This document shows positions 37,358 to 46,030 of a DNA stretch of 64,000 nucleotides, one piece after another (within the stretch, counting starts at the first letter, position 1; every line of letters begins with the position of its first letter). The DNA is taken from assembly GCA_035701265.1 (NCBI GenBank), contig DASSNU010000021.1, positions 186,001 through 250,000 of the forward strand. The letters are read 5' to 3'. A program made the translations under genes and the position numbers. The notes below the pieces were generated by a model. That model worked only from the letters and a program-made list of their open reading frames with translations. It was not told the DNA's origin and did no database searches. This DNA comes from DASSNU01 sp035701265. Its GTDB lineage: Bacteria > Gemmatimonadota > Gemmatimonadetes > Gemmatimonadales > Gemmatimonadaceae.

Positions 37358-39187
37358 TCAGGCGGCGCTGCGGCGCATGATCGCTTCGATCTCGCGCCGG
37401 CGGTCGACGATCTCGGCGGTGGCGCGGAGATTGGCCACGAACTCCTGCACACGCCGCTGCCGGAGCCGCGGGAGCAACGCCGCACGCTGCGTATCGCGTT
37501 GCGCCACCCACGTGTCGCGGTCGGCGCTCACACGCCGATCCACGCGCAGCACGACCACCGCATCGGGCGTACGGATGGGCGCGCTCACCGCCCCGACCGG
37601 GAGCGCGAACGCCGCGCCGATCGCCTGGGTGAGCTGTCCCAGCCCGTTCACCGTGCTGACGCGCGAGAACATCGGTGTCTGCTCCACCGCCAGGCCAGCG
37701 GCCTTCGCCGCAGCGTCCAGCGAGCTGCTCGTCGCGGCGGTGGCAAGCTGCTGCGCGCGCGGAAGCAGGAGATCGAGCTTCTTGCGGAGGGCGAGCTCGG
37801 AGCGAATCTCGTCCCGCACATCATCGAGCGTGGCCTTCCCACCCTTGTGCAGCGAGTCCAGCCGCACGAGGTAGTACGCATCGTTCGTGTTCGTCAGCTC
37901 GCTCGACGTGCCAATGTTCACGCCGCTGAAGGCGAACGCGCTGCCGCCCGGCACGTAGGCACCGTTCCACACGAGCGGCTCGCCCTGCTGCACGTGTAGC
38001 TGCGCCGAGGGGAGATGGAGTTGGCGCACGGCGCTGTCGAACTGCGCCGGCTCCGACGCGCTCGCCGCCAGACGGGCGAGCACGTCCGCCTCCTGGTCGC
38101 TGCGCGCGGCGCTCGAGTCTCCCTGCGCGATGGGCAGCAGGATGTGGCGCACGAGCACGCTGTCCCCCGCGCGCTGGTCCACCTGGATGAGGTGGTAGCC
38201 GAACTGCGTGAGCACCGGCTGGGAGAGCTGCTTGGGCGGCAGCGAGAACGCGACATCCTCGAACGGCTTGACGAGCATGCCGCGCTTGATCCATCCCAGC
38301 GATCCGCCGTCCACGGCCGACGTGCTGTCCACGGATTCGCGCTTGGCGACGTCGGCGAACGACGTACCTCCCGCGATCTCCGCGCGGAGCTGCAGGATGC
38401 GATCGCGCACGCGCGCGGTGTCGGCGGGCGTGATCGGCCGGTCGATGCGCGTCACCGAGACGACCGCACTCCCGCGCCGCTCGGGGAGCTCCTTCTCGTG
38501 CTGCTCGAAGTACGCGCGGATCTCCTCGTCCGACACACGCACCGCCGAATCGGGGATGCTCGACGGATCGAAGCGCACGAAGGAGACCTGTGCCGAGTCG
38601 TGTTGGTCCTGGTACGCGCGCCAGAGCTGCGCGTCCGAGATGTACACGGTGGACGCGATCTGCTCGTAGAGCTTCGACTCGGGGATCCTGCTGCGGTAGT
38701 ACTGCGAGAGGCTGTAGGTGATACCCTGCTGTTGCGCCACCGGACTCTGGATGAAGCGCTGGTACTTCGCGAGATCGAACTGCCCGTCCGTCTGGAAATT
38801 GGGGTTCTGGATGACGTCGGGGGGCGGATCGTTCAATGCGTACTGCCGAATCTCATCGTCGCTCACCGTGATGCCGCGCCGCTCGATCTCCTGCCGGAGC
38901 AGGATGTCGTTCACGAGTTGGTCGAACGCCTGATCCTTCAGTCGCTCGATCTCATCCTGGTTGAGCGTCTGCCCGGCCTCCTGCTGCTGCCGCATCAGGT
39001 TCTCGTAGGCGTTCGTGTACATCTGCTGCGTGATGTCCTGCCCATTCACCTCCGCCACCGTGGTACCTGGGGTGATCTTGGGCCGTCCGAGCAGCCCGCC
39101 CAGCTCCACGAACACGAAGCCGATCACGAAGGCGGCGATGACGAACCACAGGATGTATTTTGCATTGCTCCGCATGGACCGCAGCAC
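37358..39187 (-). CDS. ppiD: Membrane-anchored periplasmic peptidyl-prolyl isomerase, PpiD/SurA-like
   Basis: A 609-residue chaperone. An N-terminal membrane helix (AKYILWFVIAAFVIGFVFVEL, about residues 9-29) is followed by a SurA-N-type region (EVNGQDITQQMYTNAYENLM), parvulin-like domain pieces (GGSLGWIKRGMLVKPFEDVAFSL; VLTQFGYHLIQVD; VRHILLPI) and a coiled C-terminus. PpiD assists newly exported outer-membrane and periplasmic proteins at the Sec exit. The GTG at 39187 is supported by GAGGAG 8 nt upstream; ATG 39175 is an alternative. It is the only complete gene on the - strand and has its own promoter. Confidence 0.88.
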   Translation of the reverse strand: MLRSMRSNAKYILWFVIAAFVIGFVFVELGGLLGRPKITPGTTVAEVNGQDITQQMYTNAYENLMRQQQEAGQTLNQDEIERLKDQAFDQLVNDILLRQEIERRGITVSDDEIRQYALNDPPPDVIQNPNFQTDGQFDLAKYQRFIQSPVAQQQGITYSLSQYYRSRIPESKLYEQIASTVYISDAQLWRAYQDQHDSAQVSFVRFDPSSIPDSAVRVSDEEIRAYFEQHEKELPERRGSAVVSVTRIDRPITPADTARVRDRILQLRAEIAGGTSFADVAKRESVDSTSAVDGGSLGWIKRGMLVKPFEDVAFSLPPKQLSQPVLTQFGYHLIQVDQRAGDSVLVRHILLPIAQGDSSAARSDQEADVLARLAASASEPAQFDSAVRQLHLPSAQLHVQQGEPLVWNGAYVPGGSAFAFSGVNIGTSSELTNTNDAYYLVRLDSLHKGGKATLDDVRDEIRSELALRKKLDLLLPRAQQLATAATSSSLDAAAKAAGLAVEQTPMFSRVSTVNGLGQLTQAIGAAFALPVGAVSAPIRTPDAVVVLRVDRRVSADRDTWVAQRDTQRAALLPRLRQRRVQEFVANLRATAEIVDRRREIEAIMRRSAA

Positions 39188-39250
39188 GGGGCGAACTCCT
39201 CGGCGTTCTGGGGGGAATGGGGTCTGACGCGGCGGGACCGGCAGCCTCGG

Positions 39251-39280
39251 AATCTACCCGGCGATCGCGCGTAAAAGCAA
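39251..39280 (-). promoter_or_regulatory. Promoter of ppiD
   Basis: On the - strand, TTGCTT (39280-39275), an 18-nt spacer and TAGATT (39256-39251) make a sigma70-like promoter. Its -35 is 20 bp from the -35 of the divergent promoter at 39300, so the two may share regulation. Confidence 0.5.
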
Positions 39281-39299
39281 GGCAGTGTGTCACTTCCGA

Positions 39300-39329
39300 T
39301 TGACTTCGATCGTCAGGGAGATGTATTAT
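39300..39329 (+). promoter_or_regulatory. Promoter of the second TPR gene operon
   Basis: TTGACT (39300-39305), an 18-nt spacer and TATTAT (39324-39329) form the best vegetative promoter in the window. Initiation near 39336 leaves a 38-nt leader before ATG 39374 and would drive the aroQ-acc-ftsK block. Confidence 0.65.
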
Positions 39330-39373
39330 CACCTTCCCGCCGCCGTCCCGCGCGGCCCTGCCGAGAGCTCTGC

Positions 39374-41401
39374 ATGGCCCACTCCGCCCTGATCGAAGAT
39401 CTCGAGCGACAGTTCCTCGAGAACCCCCGACGTGTGTTCGCGCGCCTGGCGAACGAATACCGGAAATCGGGCGACTACGAGCGCGCCATCGAGGTGTGCT
39501 CGGTCCACGTACCGCAGCAGCCGAGCTACATCAGCGGTCACATCGTGTTGGGCCAGGCACTGTTCGAGACCGGCCGGTACGATGAGGCCCAGCGCTCCTT
39601 CGAGACGGCCATCTCCCTCGACCCGGAAAATCTGATCGCGCTCCGGCAGTTGGGCGACATCGCGCGCGAGCGCGGCGATGCCGGCACCGCACGCGAGTGG
39701 TACCAGCGGCTGCTCGAGGTGGATCCGCAGAACGAGGAGGTGGCGCTCCAGGTGGCCGCCCTCGACCAGGCGGGCGCGGAGGGAGGGACGGAGGGGGCGT
39801 CGGCGGAGTCCGACGGGCCACCGTCGTGGAGCGACATCCACCCGGAGGATGCGGCGAGCGGAGCGACGAGCCCGGCGCCGGAGCAGGACATCGGCGCTCC
39901 CGCGGGACTGGAGCATGGAGCGCAATTCGGCGAGCCGGCCTCCTACGAAGCGCCGCCGCCGGACGCCGAGGGTGACACGGCGTCCGGCGAGCCCGCGGCG
40001 CAGACTGGCGCCGACGATGGGCTTGCCCCGTGGGAGCGTGCGGCAGCGCAAGCAGGAGGACTCGAGCGCGCCAACGAGTGGGCGGAAGAGCATGACGACG
40101 CCGGTGGCGAGCCCGCGCTGCTCGATCTCCCGGCCGACGCGTTCTCAGCCGAAACGCCCGGAGAAGCCAGCGGGAATGACGACGCCGGCACCATCGAGGC
40201 GCCGGCCGGGTTCGAGCCGTCCACCCTTGCGTCCGAGGACGACACCGCCGTGCGCGCTCGCTCCGGCGTGGAGGGAATCATCCGCGAGACGGGGCCGTTC
40301 GATTCGGATGACTTCGAAGAGCTGGAGCTCACCTCGCCCATCACGGCGCACGAGGATCGCGTGGTGCACGTGGAAGATGGGGTGAGCGCGTCGGCCGGCC
40401 TGACGATCGACACGGGCTCGCTCAACCCGGATCGGGAAGTGCTGCTACCGCAGTTCGCCGCGGACGAGACGCTCGACGTCGACGTGATCGAGGTGGGCGC
40501 TCCCGCCCGGAGCGATGCCCCGCACACGGCCCCCGACCATGGATCGCCCACGGCAGACGCGCCGCCGGTCGCGCCCGCTGCGGAGGCCACAGCCCACACG
40601 CAGGCGTCGTCAGTCGATTCGCCGGACATCGCACTTCCCGCGGAGGAAGCCCCCGTTCCTGCTGCCGCAGCGCCAGGCCAGGGGGCCGCGGCGGAAGGCG
40701 GAGAGTTCGTGACCGAGACGATGGCCGAGCTCTACGTGAAGCAGGGATTCACGGCCGAAGCACTCGGTATCTATCGCCAGCTCTCGCGGCGCGATCCCGC
40801 CAACGCCGCATGGCGCGATCGGGTTGCCGCACTCGAAGCGGAGATGCGTGCCGGTGTCACCGCGCCGCGCGTGGGCGTGGCGGAACACGTCGCGCCGGAG
40901 GCAACGGTCGGCGCGTTGCTGTCGCGCATAGCGGCGCGCCTCGCCCCCGCAGGGTGGGAGCCGGGCGGCGCTGCGCAGCGGGAGGCAGCGCCAGAGATGC
41001 CGCGCGAGGCGAGCCCGCTCGATGCGCCGGAGCCCGTGGCCCCGCGCGACGAGACCGCCGCCGCCACGCTGGCCGGCGCCTTTGCGCCGCAGTATCACCC
41101 GTCCGCGAGCCCACCTGCGGTGCCGCGTGCGACACGCGAGGCGCCGAGCGAGCTGTCGCTGGACGACGTCTTCCGTGAGCGCGGTGAGTCCGGCGGCGCG
41201 CCGGCGCCCGCAGGATCGGGCGGAGCCGGCGGCGCAGGATTGTCGTTCGACGAATTCTTCTCACCCAGAAAGCGGTCGGACGATGCCGCGAGCGAAGGCA
41301 CGCCGCCGTCCACCGGTCCCGGCGACGCAGATGGGAGCACGCCTCCGGAAGCCTCGGACCTGGAGCTGTTCCACGCCTGGCTCGAGGGTCTCAAGAAATA
41401 G
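39374..41401 (+). CDS. TPR protein with long acidic linker and C-terminal tail motif
   Basis: A 675-residue cytoplasmic protein of unknown function. Three to four TPRs cover residues about 15-140 (FLENPRRVFARLANEYRKSGDYERAIEVC; GRYDEAQRSFETAISLDPENL). An Asp/Glu/Ala/Pro-rich disordered region (about 140-450) follows, then another single TPR-like unit (TETMAELYVKQGFTAEALGIYRQL), more linker, and short conserved-looking ends LSFDEFFSP and DLELFHAWLEGLKK. These look like docking motifs. It resembles the 32977 protein in plan but not in length. Its frame overlaps aroQ by 1 nt. Confidence 0.85.
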   Translation: MAHSALIEDLERQFLENPRRVFARLANEYRKSGDYERAIEVCSVHVPQQPSYISGHIVLGQALFETGRYDEAQRSFETAISLDPENLIALRQLGDIARERGDAGTAREWYQRLLEVDPQNEEVALQVAALDQAGAEGGTEGASAESDGPPSWSDIHPEDAASGATSPAPEQDIGAPAGLEHGAQFGEPASYEAPPPDAEGDTASGEPAAQTGADDGLAPWERAAAQAGGLERANEWAEEHDDAGGEPALLDLPADAFSAETPGEASGNDDAGTIEAPAGFEPSTLASEDDTAVRARSGVEGIIRETGPFDSDDFEELELTSPITAHEDRVVHVEDGVSASAGLTIDTGSLNPDREVLLPQFAADETLDVDVIEVGAPARSDAPHTAPDHGSPTADAPPVAPAAEATAHTQASSVDSPDIALPAEEAPVPAAAAPGQGAAAEGGEFVTETMAELYVKQGFTAEALGIYRQLSRRDPANAAWRDRVAALEAEMRAGVTAPRVGVAEHVAPEATVGALLSRIAARLAPAGWEPGGAAQREAAPEMPREASPLDAPEPVAPRDETAAATLAGAFAPQYHPSASPPAVPRATREAPSELSLDDVFRERGESGGAPAPAGSGGAGGAGLSFDEFFSPRKRSDDAASEGTPPSTGPGDADGSTPPEASDLELFHAWLEGLKK

Positions 41402-41841
41402 TGCACGTCTCCGTGCTCAATGGACCCAGCCTGAACCTGCTGGGTGTGCGGGAGCCGTCGGTCTACGGTACCGACACGCTGCAGGACATCGAGGCGCGTG
41501 TTCGCGCGGTGGGGAGCTCGTTGGGAGTGACGCTCGACTTCGTGCAGCACAACGGAGAGGGTGCGCTCATCGACAGCATCCACGCGTTGCGCGGTGTTGC
41601 CGATGGAGCGGTGGTGAACGCGGGCGCGTACACGCACACGAGCCTCGCCGTGCGCGACGCGCTCACGGCGGTGGGGGTGCCCTTCGTGGAGGTGCACCTG
41701 TCCAACATCTTCGCGCGCGAGCCGGAGCGGCGCACGTCGATGCTGGCCGGCGCGGCGGTGGGCGTGGTGTGCGGCTTCGGCGCGACGAGCTACGAGCTGG
41801 CGCTGCGCGGCCTGGTCGACTGGTTGTCGCGTGCCCGCTGA
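41401..41841 (+). CDS. aroQ: Type II 3-dehydroquinate dehydratase
   Basis: A 146-residue shikimate-pathway enzyme. It has the N-terminal LNGPSLNLLGVREPSVYG (catalytic Arg and Tyr), NGEGALIDSIHAL, VNAGAYTHTSLAVRDAL and EVHLSNIFAREPERR. Most family members have NGPNLN; here Asn is replaced by Ser, which is a mild oddity. GTG 41401 shares a base with the TPR gene's stop, and its own end overlaps the peptidase by 11 nt. It dehydrates 3-dehydroquinate to 3-dehydroshikimate. Confidence 0.95.
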   Translation: MHVSVLNGPSLNLLGVREPSVYGTDTLQDIEARVRAVGSSLGVTLDFVQHNGEGALIDSIHALRGVADGAVVNAGAYTHTSLAVRDALTAVGVPFVEVHLSNIFAREPERRTSMLAGAAVGVVCGFGATSYELALRGLVDWLSRAR

Positions 41842-42928
41842 CGAGCGTCTCGCGCGGCTCGCTGCCGTACGCGACGGGCTGCGCGACGCGGCGCTCGACG
41901 CGCTGCTGCTCACCAGCCTGCCGAACATCCGCTACGTCACCGGCTTTTCCGGGAGCAGCGCGCTCCTGCTGGTGACGGAGAGCGACGCCGTGCTCGTCAC
42001 CGATTTCCGCTACGACACGCAGGCGCGCGAGGAGGCGGGGGACGTCGCCCGGGTGCTGGTGGATGCGCAGAGTTTGTGGGCCGCGCTCTGGCGCCTGCTC
42101 CCCGAGATCGCCAATGTGAGCGTGCTCGGCTTCGAGTCGGCGCACCTGCTGCACCGCGATTTCCAGCGTCTGCTGGAGGCGGGCGGGGGGAGCACGTGGC
42201 ACTGGCGTCCCACCGCCGATCTGGTGGAGACGTTGCGGGCGCGGAAGTCGGCGGCGGAGATCGCGCTCATCGCCGAAGCGGCATCGGTGGCGGTGGCCGC
42301 GTTGGAGCGCACGGTGCCGCAAATCCGAGCCGGGATGACGGAGACCCAGGTGGCGGGCGTTCTGGAGCATGCGCTGCGGGATGCGGGGAGCGAGGGATAT
42401 CCCTTTCCGACCATCGTGGCGTCGGGGCCGCGCAGCGCGCTGCCGCACGCACACACGTCGGACCGGGCAGTGGAGCGGGGGGAATTTCTGTTGCTCGACT
42501 TCGGTGCGGTGCGGCGCGGGTACTGCGCCGACGTGACGCGCACCTTCGTGGTGGGGCGCGCCGATGCGCATCAGCGCGAGGTGTACGAGATCGTGCGTGC
42601 GGCCAACGCGCAGGCCACGAGCCTAGTGCGCGCGGGGATGACCGGCCGGGATGCCGACGGGTTGGCGCGACGCTACATTGAGGGGCGCGGTTGGGGGGAG
42701 GCGTTCGGACACAGCCTGGGACATGGGCTGGGGCTGGAGGTCCACGAAGCGCCACGGCTGGCGCGAACGGCGGAGGCCGTCCTTCCGGCCAACGCGGTCG
42801 TGACGATCGAGCCGGGGGTGTACCGTCCCGGATGGGGCGGCGTGCGGATCGAGGACGACGTGGTGCTCGGCGATGCTGCGCCGCGAGTGCTGACGGAGTG
42901 GACGCGCGAGCTCGTCGAGCTCGGGTAA
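41831..42928 (+). CDS. Xaa-Pro aminopeptidase-type M24 peptidase
   Basis: A 365-residue metallopeptidase. An N-terminal creatinase-like domain (LLLTSLPNIRYVTGFSGSSALLLV) precedes the pita-bread catalytic domain. Metal ligands are visible in LLLDFGAVRRGYCADVTRTF (two Asp), GHSLGHGLGLEVHEAP (His) and VVTIEPGVY (Glu), plus a late Glu in VRIEDDV. It cleaves N-terminal residues before proline. aroQ-pepP-accB is a familiar order, but the usual efp gene between the peptidase and accB is missing here. Confidence 0.92.
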   Translation: MPADERLARLAAVRDGLRDAALDALLLTSLPNIRYVTGFSGSSALLLVTESDAVLVTDFRYDTQAREEAGDVARVLVDAQSLWAALWRLLPEIANVSVLGFESAHLLHRDFQRLLEAGGGSTWHWRPTADLVETLRARKSAAEIALIAEAASVAVAALERTVPQIRAGMTETQVAGVLEHALRDAGSEGYPFPTIVASGPRSALPHAHTSDRAVERGEFLLLDFGAVRRGYCADVTRTFVVGRADAHQREVYEIVRAANAQATSLVRAGMTGRDADGLARRYIEGRGWGEAFGHSLGHGLGLEVHEAPRLARTAEAVLPANAVVTIEPGVYRPGWGGVRIEDDVVLGDAAPRVLTEWTRELVELG

Positions 42929-42941
42929 CGTCCGGCGGGAG

Positions 42942-43472
42942 ATGGCTCACAACACGCCTATGATCGACTTACGCTACGTGAAGAAGCTCGTCGAGCTGCT
43001 GGATGGCTCGTCGGTGGATTCGATCGAGATCTCCTCCGACAAGGGGATGAAGATCCGCATCTCGAAGACGCCGCAGCAGCGAGGCGCGGTGCACGTGACG
43101 CCTCCCATGCCGATGCCGGCGATGCTCCCTGCCGCGGCCCCCGGGCAGGTGGCACACATTACGCCCCCCGGCGGCATGCCCGCGGTGCAGGCGGAGGCTG
43201 CCGCGCCAGACACCGCGCGCGCGTCCAAGCTCTTGGAAGTGAAGTCGCCGATGGTGGGTACCTTCTATCGGTCGCCGGAGCCCGGTGCCAAGGCGTACGT
43301 CGAGTCGGGCTCGCGCATCGAGAAGGGCGAGATCCTCTGCATCATCGAGGCGATGAAGATCATGAACGAGATCGAGTCGGAGTACGCGGGCGTCGTGCGC
43401 GAGGTGCTCGTGGAGGACGCGCAGCCCGTGGAGTATGGCCAGGTCCTCTTCCGCGTGGATCCCAATGGCTGA
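42942..43472 (+). CDS. accB: Biotin carboxyl carrier protein of acetyl-CoA carboxylase
   Basis: A 176-residue BCCP. The N-terminal helical part (MIDLRYVKKLVELLDGSSVDSIEI) leads to a Pro/Ala/Met-rich linker and a biotinyl domain with EAMKIMNEI, biotin being attached to K139. ATG 42942 is used; ATG 42960 begins nearer the conserved IDLRYVKKL and is an alternative. The stop overlaps pilT by 8 nt, so accB and accC are not adjacent. Confidence 0.95.
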   Translation: MAHNTPMIDLRYVKKLVELLDGSSVDSIEISSDKGMKIRISKTPQQRGAVHVTPPMPMPAMLPAAAPGQVAHITPPGGMPAVQAEAAAPDTARASKLLEVKSPMVGTFYRSPEPGAKAYVESGSRIEKGEILCIIEAMKIMNEIESEYAGVVREVLVEDAQPVEYGQVLFRVDPNG

Positions 43473-44652
43473 GTCCACTCCCATCGCGGTGCCGCGCGAG
43501 GCGACCGGCCCGTCGAACGCACCCCCCGCGGCCCCGTTCAACTTCAAGGCCGTGTTGCAGCGGATGATCCAGCAGAACGCCTCCGACCTGCATCTCAAGG
43601 TGGGACGCCCGCCGGTGCTGCGCATCAACGGCGACCTGGCCACCATGGAGCTTCCGCCCCTCCGTCCGGAGGACCTCAAGCAACTGGCGGAGCAGGTGAT
43701 GACGCCGCGCCAGGTGAAGGAGTTCGCCGAGAACAAGGAGGCGGACTTCGCCATCGGCGTGCCGGGGATCGGCCGCTTCCGCGTGAATGTGTATCAGCAG
43801 CGCGGAACGATCGCCTTCGCGCTGCGCGCCGTGCCATACGGCGTGAAGACGATCACCGAGCTCAATCTGCCGCCGGTGGTGGAGGAGATCTCCATGCGTC
43901 CGCGCGGACTCGTGCTCGTGACGGGGATTACCGGTTCGGGCAAGTCCACGGCGCTGGCCGCCATGATCCAGCACATCAACGAGAAGCGACGCGCCAACAT
44001 CATCACCATCGAAGACCCGATCGAGTTCCTGCACCGCGACATCAACTCGAGCATCAACCAGCGCGAGGTGGGCGCCGACACCGGCAGCTTCGCGTCGGCG
44101 CTCCGGCGCGTGCTGCGGCAGGATCCGGACGTCATCCTCATCGGCGAGATCCGCGATCTGGAGACGCTGGAGGTTGCGCTCAAGGCGGCCGATACGGGGC
44201 ACCTGGTCTTCTCCACGCTCCACACCACGGACGCGGCGCAGACGATCAACCGCGTGATTTCCTTCTACGCGCCGCACCAGCAGAGCGAGGTCCGCTTCGT
44301 CCTGGCCAGCGCGCTGGCGGCGGTCATCTCACTCCGTCTCATTCCGCGCTCCGACCGTCCCGGACGCGTGCCCGCGTGCGAGGTGCTGGTCAACACCGCC
44401 GCGGTGCGCGAGCAGATCCGCGACATGACGAAGTCGCTCAACATCCCCGACCTGATCAAGGAGGGGACGGTCCAGTACGGGATGCAGAGCTTCGACCAGT
44501 CCATCATGCAGTGGTACTCGCACGGCGCCATCTCGTACGAGAGCGCGCTCTTCTTCGCCACCAACCCGAGCGAGTTCGCGCTGCGGGCGCAGGGCGTGGC
44601 CGGATCCAGCGATACGAGCTGGGACACCTTCGAGCGCGACACGACCGCGTGA
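43465..44652 (+). CDS. pilT: Twitching-motility/retraction ATPase PilT-like
   Basis: A 395-residue secretion-type ATPase. It has the N-terminal QNASDLHLKVGRPPVLRING, Walker A GITGSGKST (K160), the Asp box TIEDPIEF, Walker B VILIGEIRDLET, the His box HTTDAAQTINR and AIRNLIRE-like region PDLIKEG. PilT drives type IV pilus retraction. No other pilus gene is in the window. It starts inside accB and is followed by accC after 25 nt, an unusual place for a motility ATPase. Confidence 0.93.
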   Translation: MAESTPIAVPREATGPSNAPPAAPFNFKAVLQRMIQQNASDLHLKVGRPPVLRINGDLATMELPPLRPEDLKQLAEQVMTPRQVKEFAENKEADFAIGVPGIGRFRVNVYQQRGTIAFALRAVPYGVKTITELNLPPVVEEISMRPRGLVLVTGITGSGKSTALAAMIQHINEKRRANIITIEDPIEFLHRDINSSINQREVGADTGSFASALRRVLRQDPDVILIGEIRDLETLEVALKAADTGHLVFSTLHTTDAAQTINRVISFYAPHQQSEVRFVLASALAAVISLRLIPRSDRPGRVPACEVLVNTAAVREQIRDMTKSLNIPDLIKEGTVQYGMQSFDQSIMQWYSHGAISYESALFFATNPSEFALRAQGVAGSSDTSWDTFERDTTA

Positions 44653-44677
44653 TGCACCGGGAGCCTGCCGCAGGCTG

Positions 44678-46030
44678 ATGTTCAAGAAAGTTCTCATCGC
44701 GAACCGGGGCGAGATCGCGCTGCGGGTGATCCGCGCGTGCCGGGAGCTCGGGATCCAGACGGTGGCGGTGTACTCCGAAGCCGACCGCGAATCGCTGCAC
44801 GTGCGGTTCGCCGACGACGACGTGTGCATCGGGCCGGCGCCGGCACGCGAATCGTACCTCAAGATCCCGCGCATCATCGCGGCGGCGGAGATCACCGGCG
44901 CCGACGCCATTCATCCCGGCTACGGCTTTCTGGCGGAGAACGCCGAATTCGCCGAGACGTGCGTAGCGTCCAACATCGTCTTCATCGGCCCCACGGCGGA
45001 GCAGATCCGCCTGATGGGCGACAAGGCGACGGCGCGGCGCACGATGTCCGGCGTCGGCGTGCCGATCGTGCCGGGAACGCCGGGACCGGTGGACGATGCC
45101 GAGGAGGCGCTCGCTCTCGCACTGGAGATCGGCTTCCCGGTCATCATCAAGGCGGCGGCGGGAGGAGGAGGGAAGGGGATGCGCGTGGCCGCCGATGCCG
45201 AAGACTTCGGCCGCGCCTTCCAGCTCGCCCGCTCCGAGGCGCTGTCGGCGTTCGGCAGCGGCGACGTGTACGTGGAGAAGTACCTCGCTCGCCCACGCCA
45301 CATCGAATTCCAGATTCTGGGCGACCAGCACGGGAACGTGATCCACCTGGGTGAGCGCGATTGCTCGTTGCAGCGGCGTCACCAGAAGCTGGTGGAGGAG
45401 GCGCCCAGTCCGGCCGTCACGCCGGAGTTGCGCGCGACCATGGGAGAAGCCGCCGTGCGCGGCGCGAAGGCCATCGAGTACGTGGGCGCGGGAACCATTG
45501 AGATGCTGCTCGATGCGGACGGGTCGTATTACTTCATGGAGATGAACACGCGCATCCAGGTGGAGCATCCAGTGACCGAGATGCTCACCGGCGTGGACCT
45601 CGTGAAGGAACAGATCCGCGTCGCGGCGGGGGAGCCGCTCTCGGTCCGCACGCTGCCGCCGCTGCGCGGACACGTGATCGAGTGCCGCGTGAACGCCGAG
45701 GATCCGTCGCGCAATTTCCAGCCGGCGCCCGGACGGATCGAGACGTTCCATCCGCCCGGCGGACCGGGGGTGCGCCTGGACACGCACGTGTACAGCGGGT
45801 ACACCGTGCCGCCATACTACGACTCGCTCATCGCCAAGCTCATCTGCCAGGGGCGCGACCGGCAGGAAGCGCTCAACCGGATGCACATGGCGCTGGACAG
45901 CTTCATCATCGAGGGCGTGCCGACCACCATTCCGTTCCTCGGCCGCGTGATGCAGCACCCCCGCTTCCAGGCCGGCGACGTGGATACGAAATTCTTGGAG
46001 CGCGAGGCTGACTCGCTGCGGGAGTCCTGA
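44678..46030 (+). CDS. accC: Biotin carboxylase subunit of acetyl-CoA carboxylase
   Basis: A 450-residue ATP-grasp enzyme that carboxylates the biotin of AccB. Motifs are KVLIANRGEIALRVIRAC at the N-terminus, HPGYGFLAENAEFA, the Gly-rich loop KAAAGGGGKGMR, YVEKYLARPRHIEFQILGD, RDCSLQRRHQK, FMEMNTRIQVEHPVTEM and the C-terminal VPPYYDSLIAKLI. It overlaps comB by 1 nt. The carboxyltransferase genes accA/accD are not in the window. Confidence 0.97.
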   Translation: MFKKVLIANRGEIALRVIRACRELGIQTVAVYSEADRESLHVRFADDDVCIGPAPARESYLKIPRIIAAAEITGADAIHPGYGFLAENAEFAETCVASNIVFIGPTAEQIRLMGDKATARRTMSGVGVPIVPGTPGPVDDAEEALALALEIGFPVIIKAAAGGGGKGMRVAADAEDFGRAFQLARSEALSAFGSGDVYVEKYLARPRHIEFQILGDQHGNVIHLGERDCSLQRRHQKLVEEAPSPAVTPELRATMGEAAVRGAKAIEYVGAGTIEMLLDADGSYYFMEMNTRIQVEHPVTEMLTGVDLVKEQIRVAAGEPLSVRTLPPLRGHVIECRVNAEDPSRNFQPAPGRIETFHPPGGPGVRLDTHVYSGYTVPPYYDSLIAKLICQGRDRQEALNRMHMALDSFIIEGVPTTIPFLGRVMQHPRFQAGDVDTKFLEREADSLRES

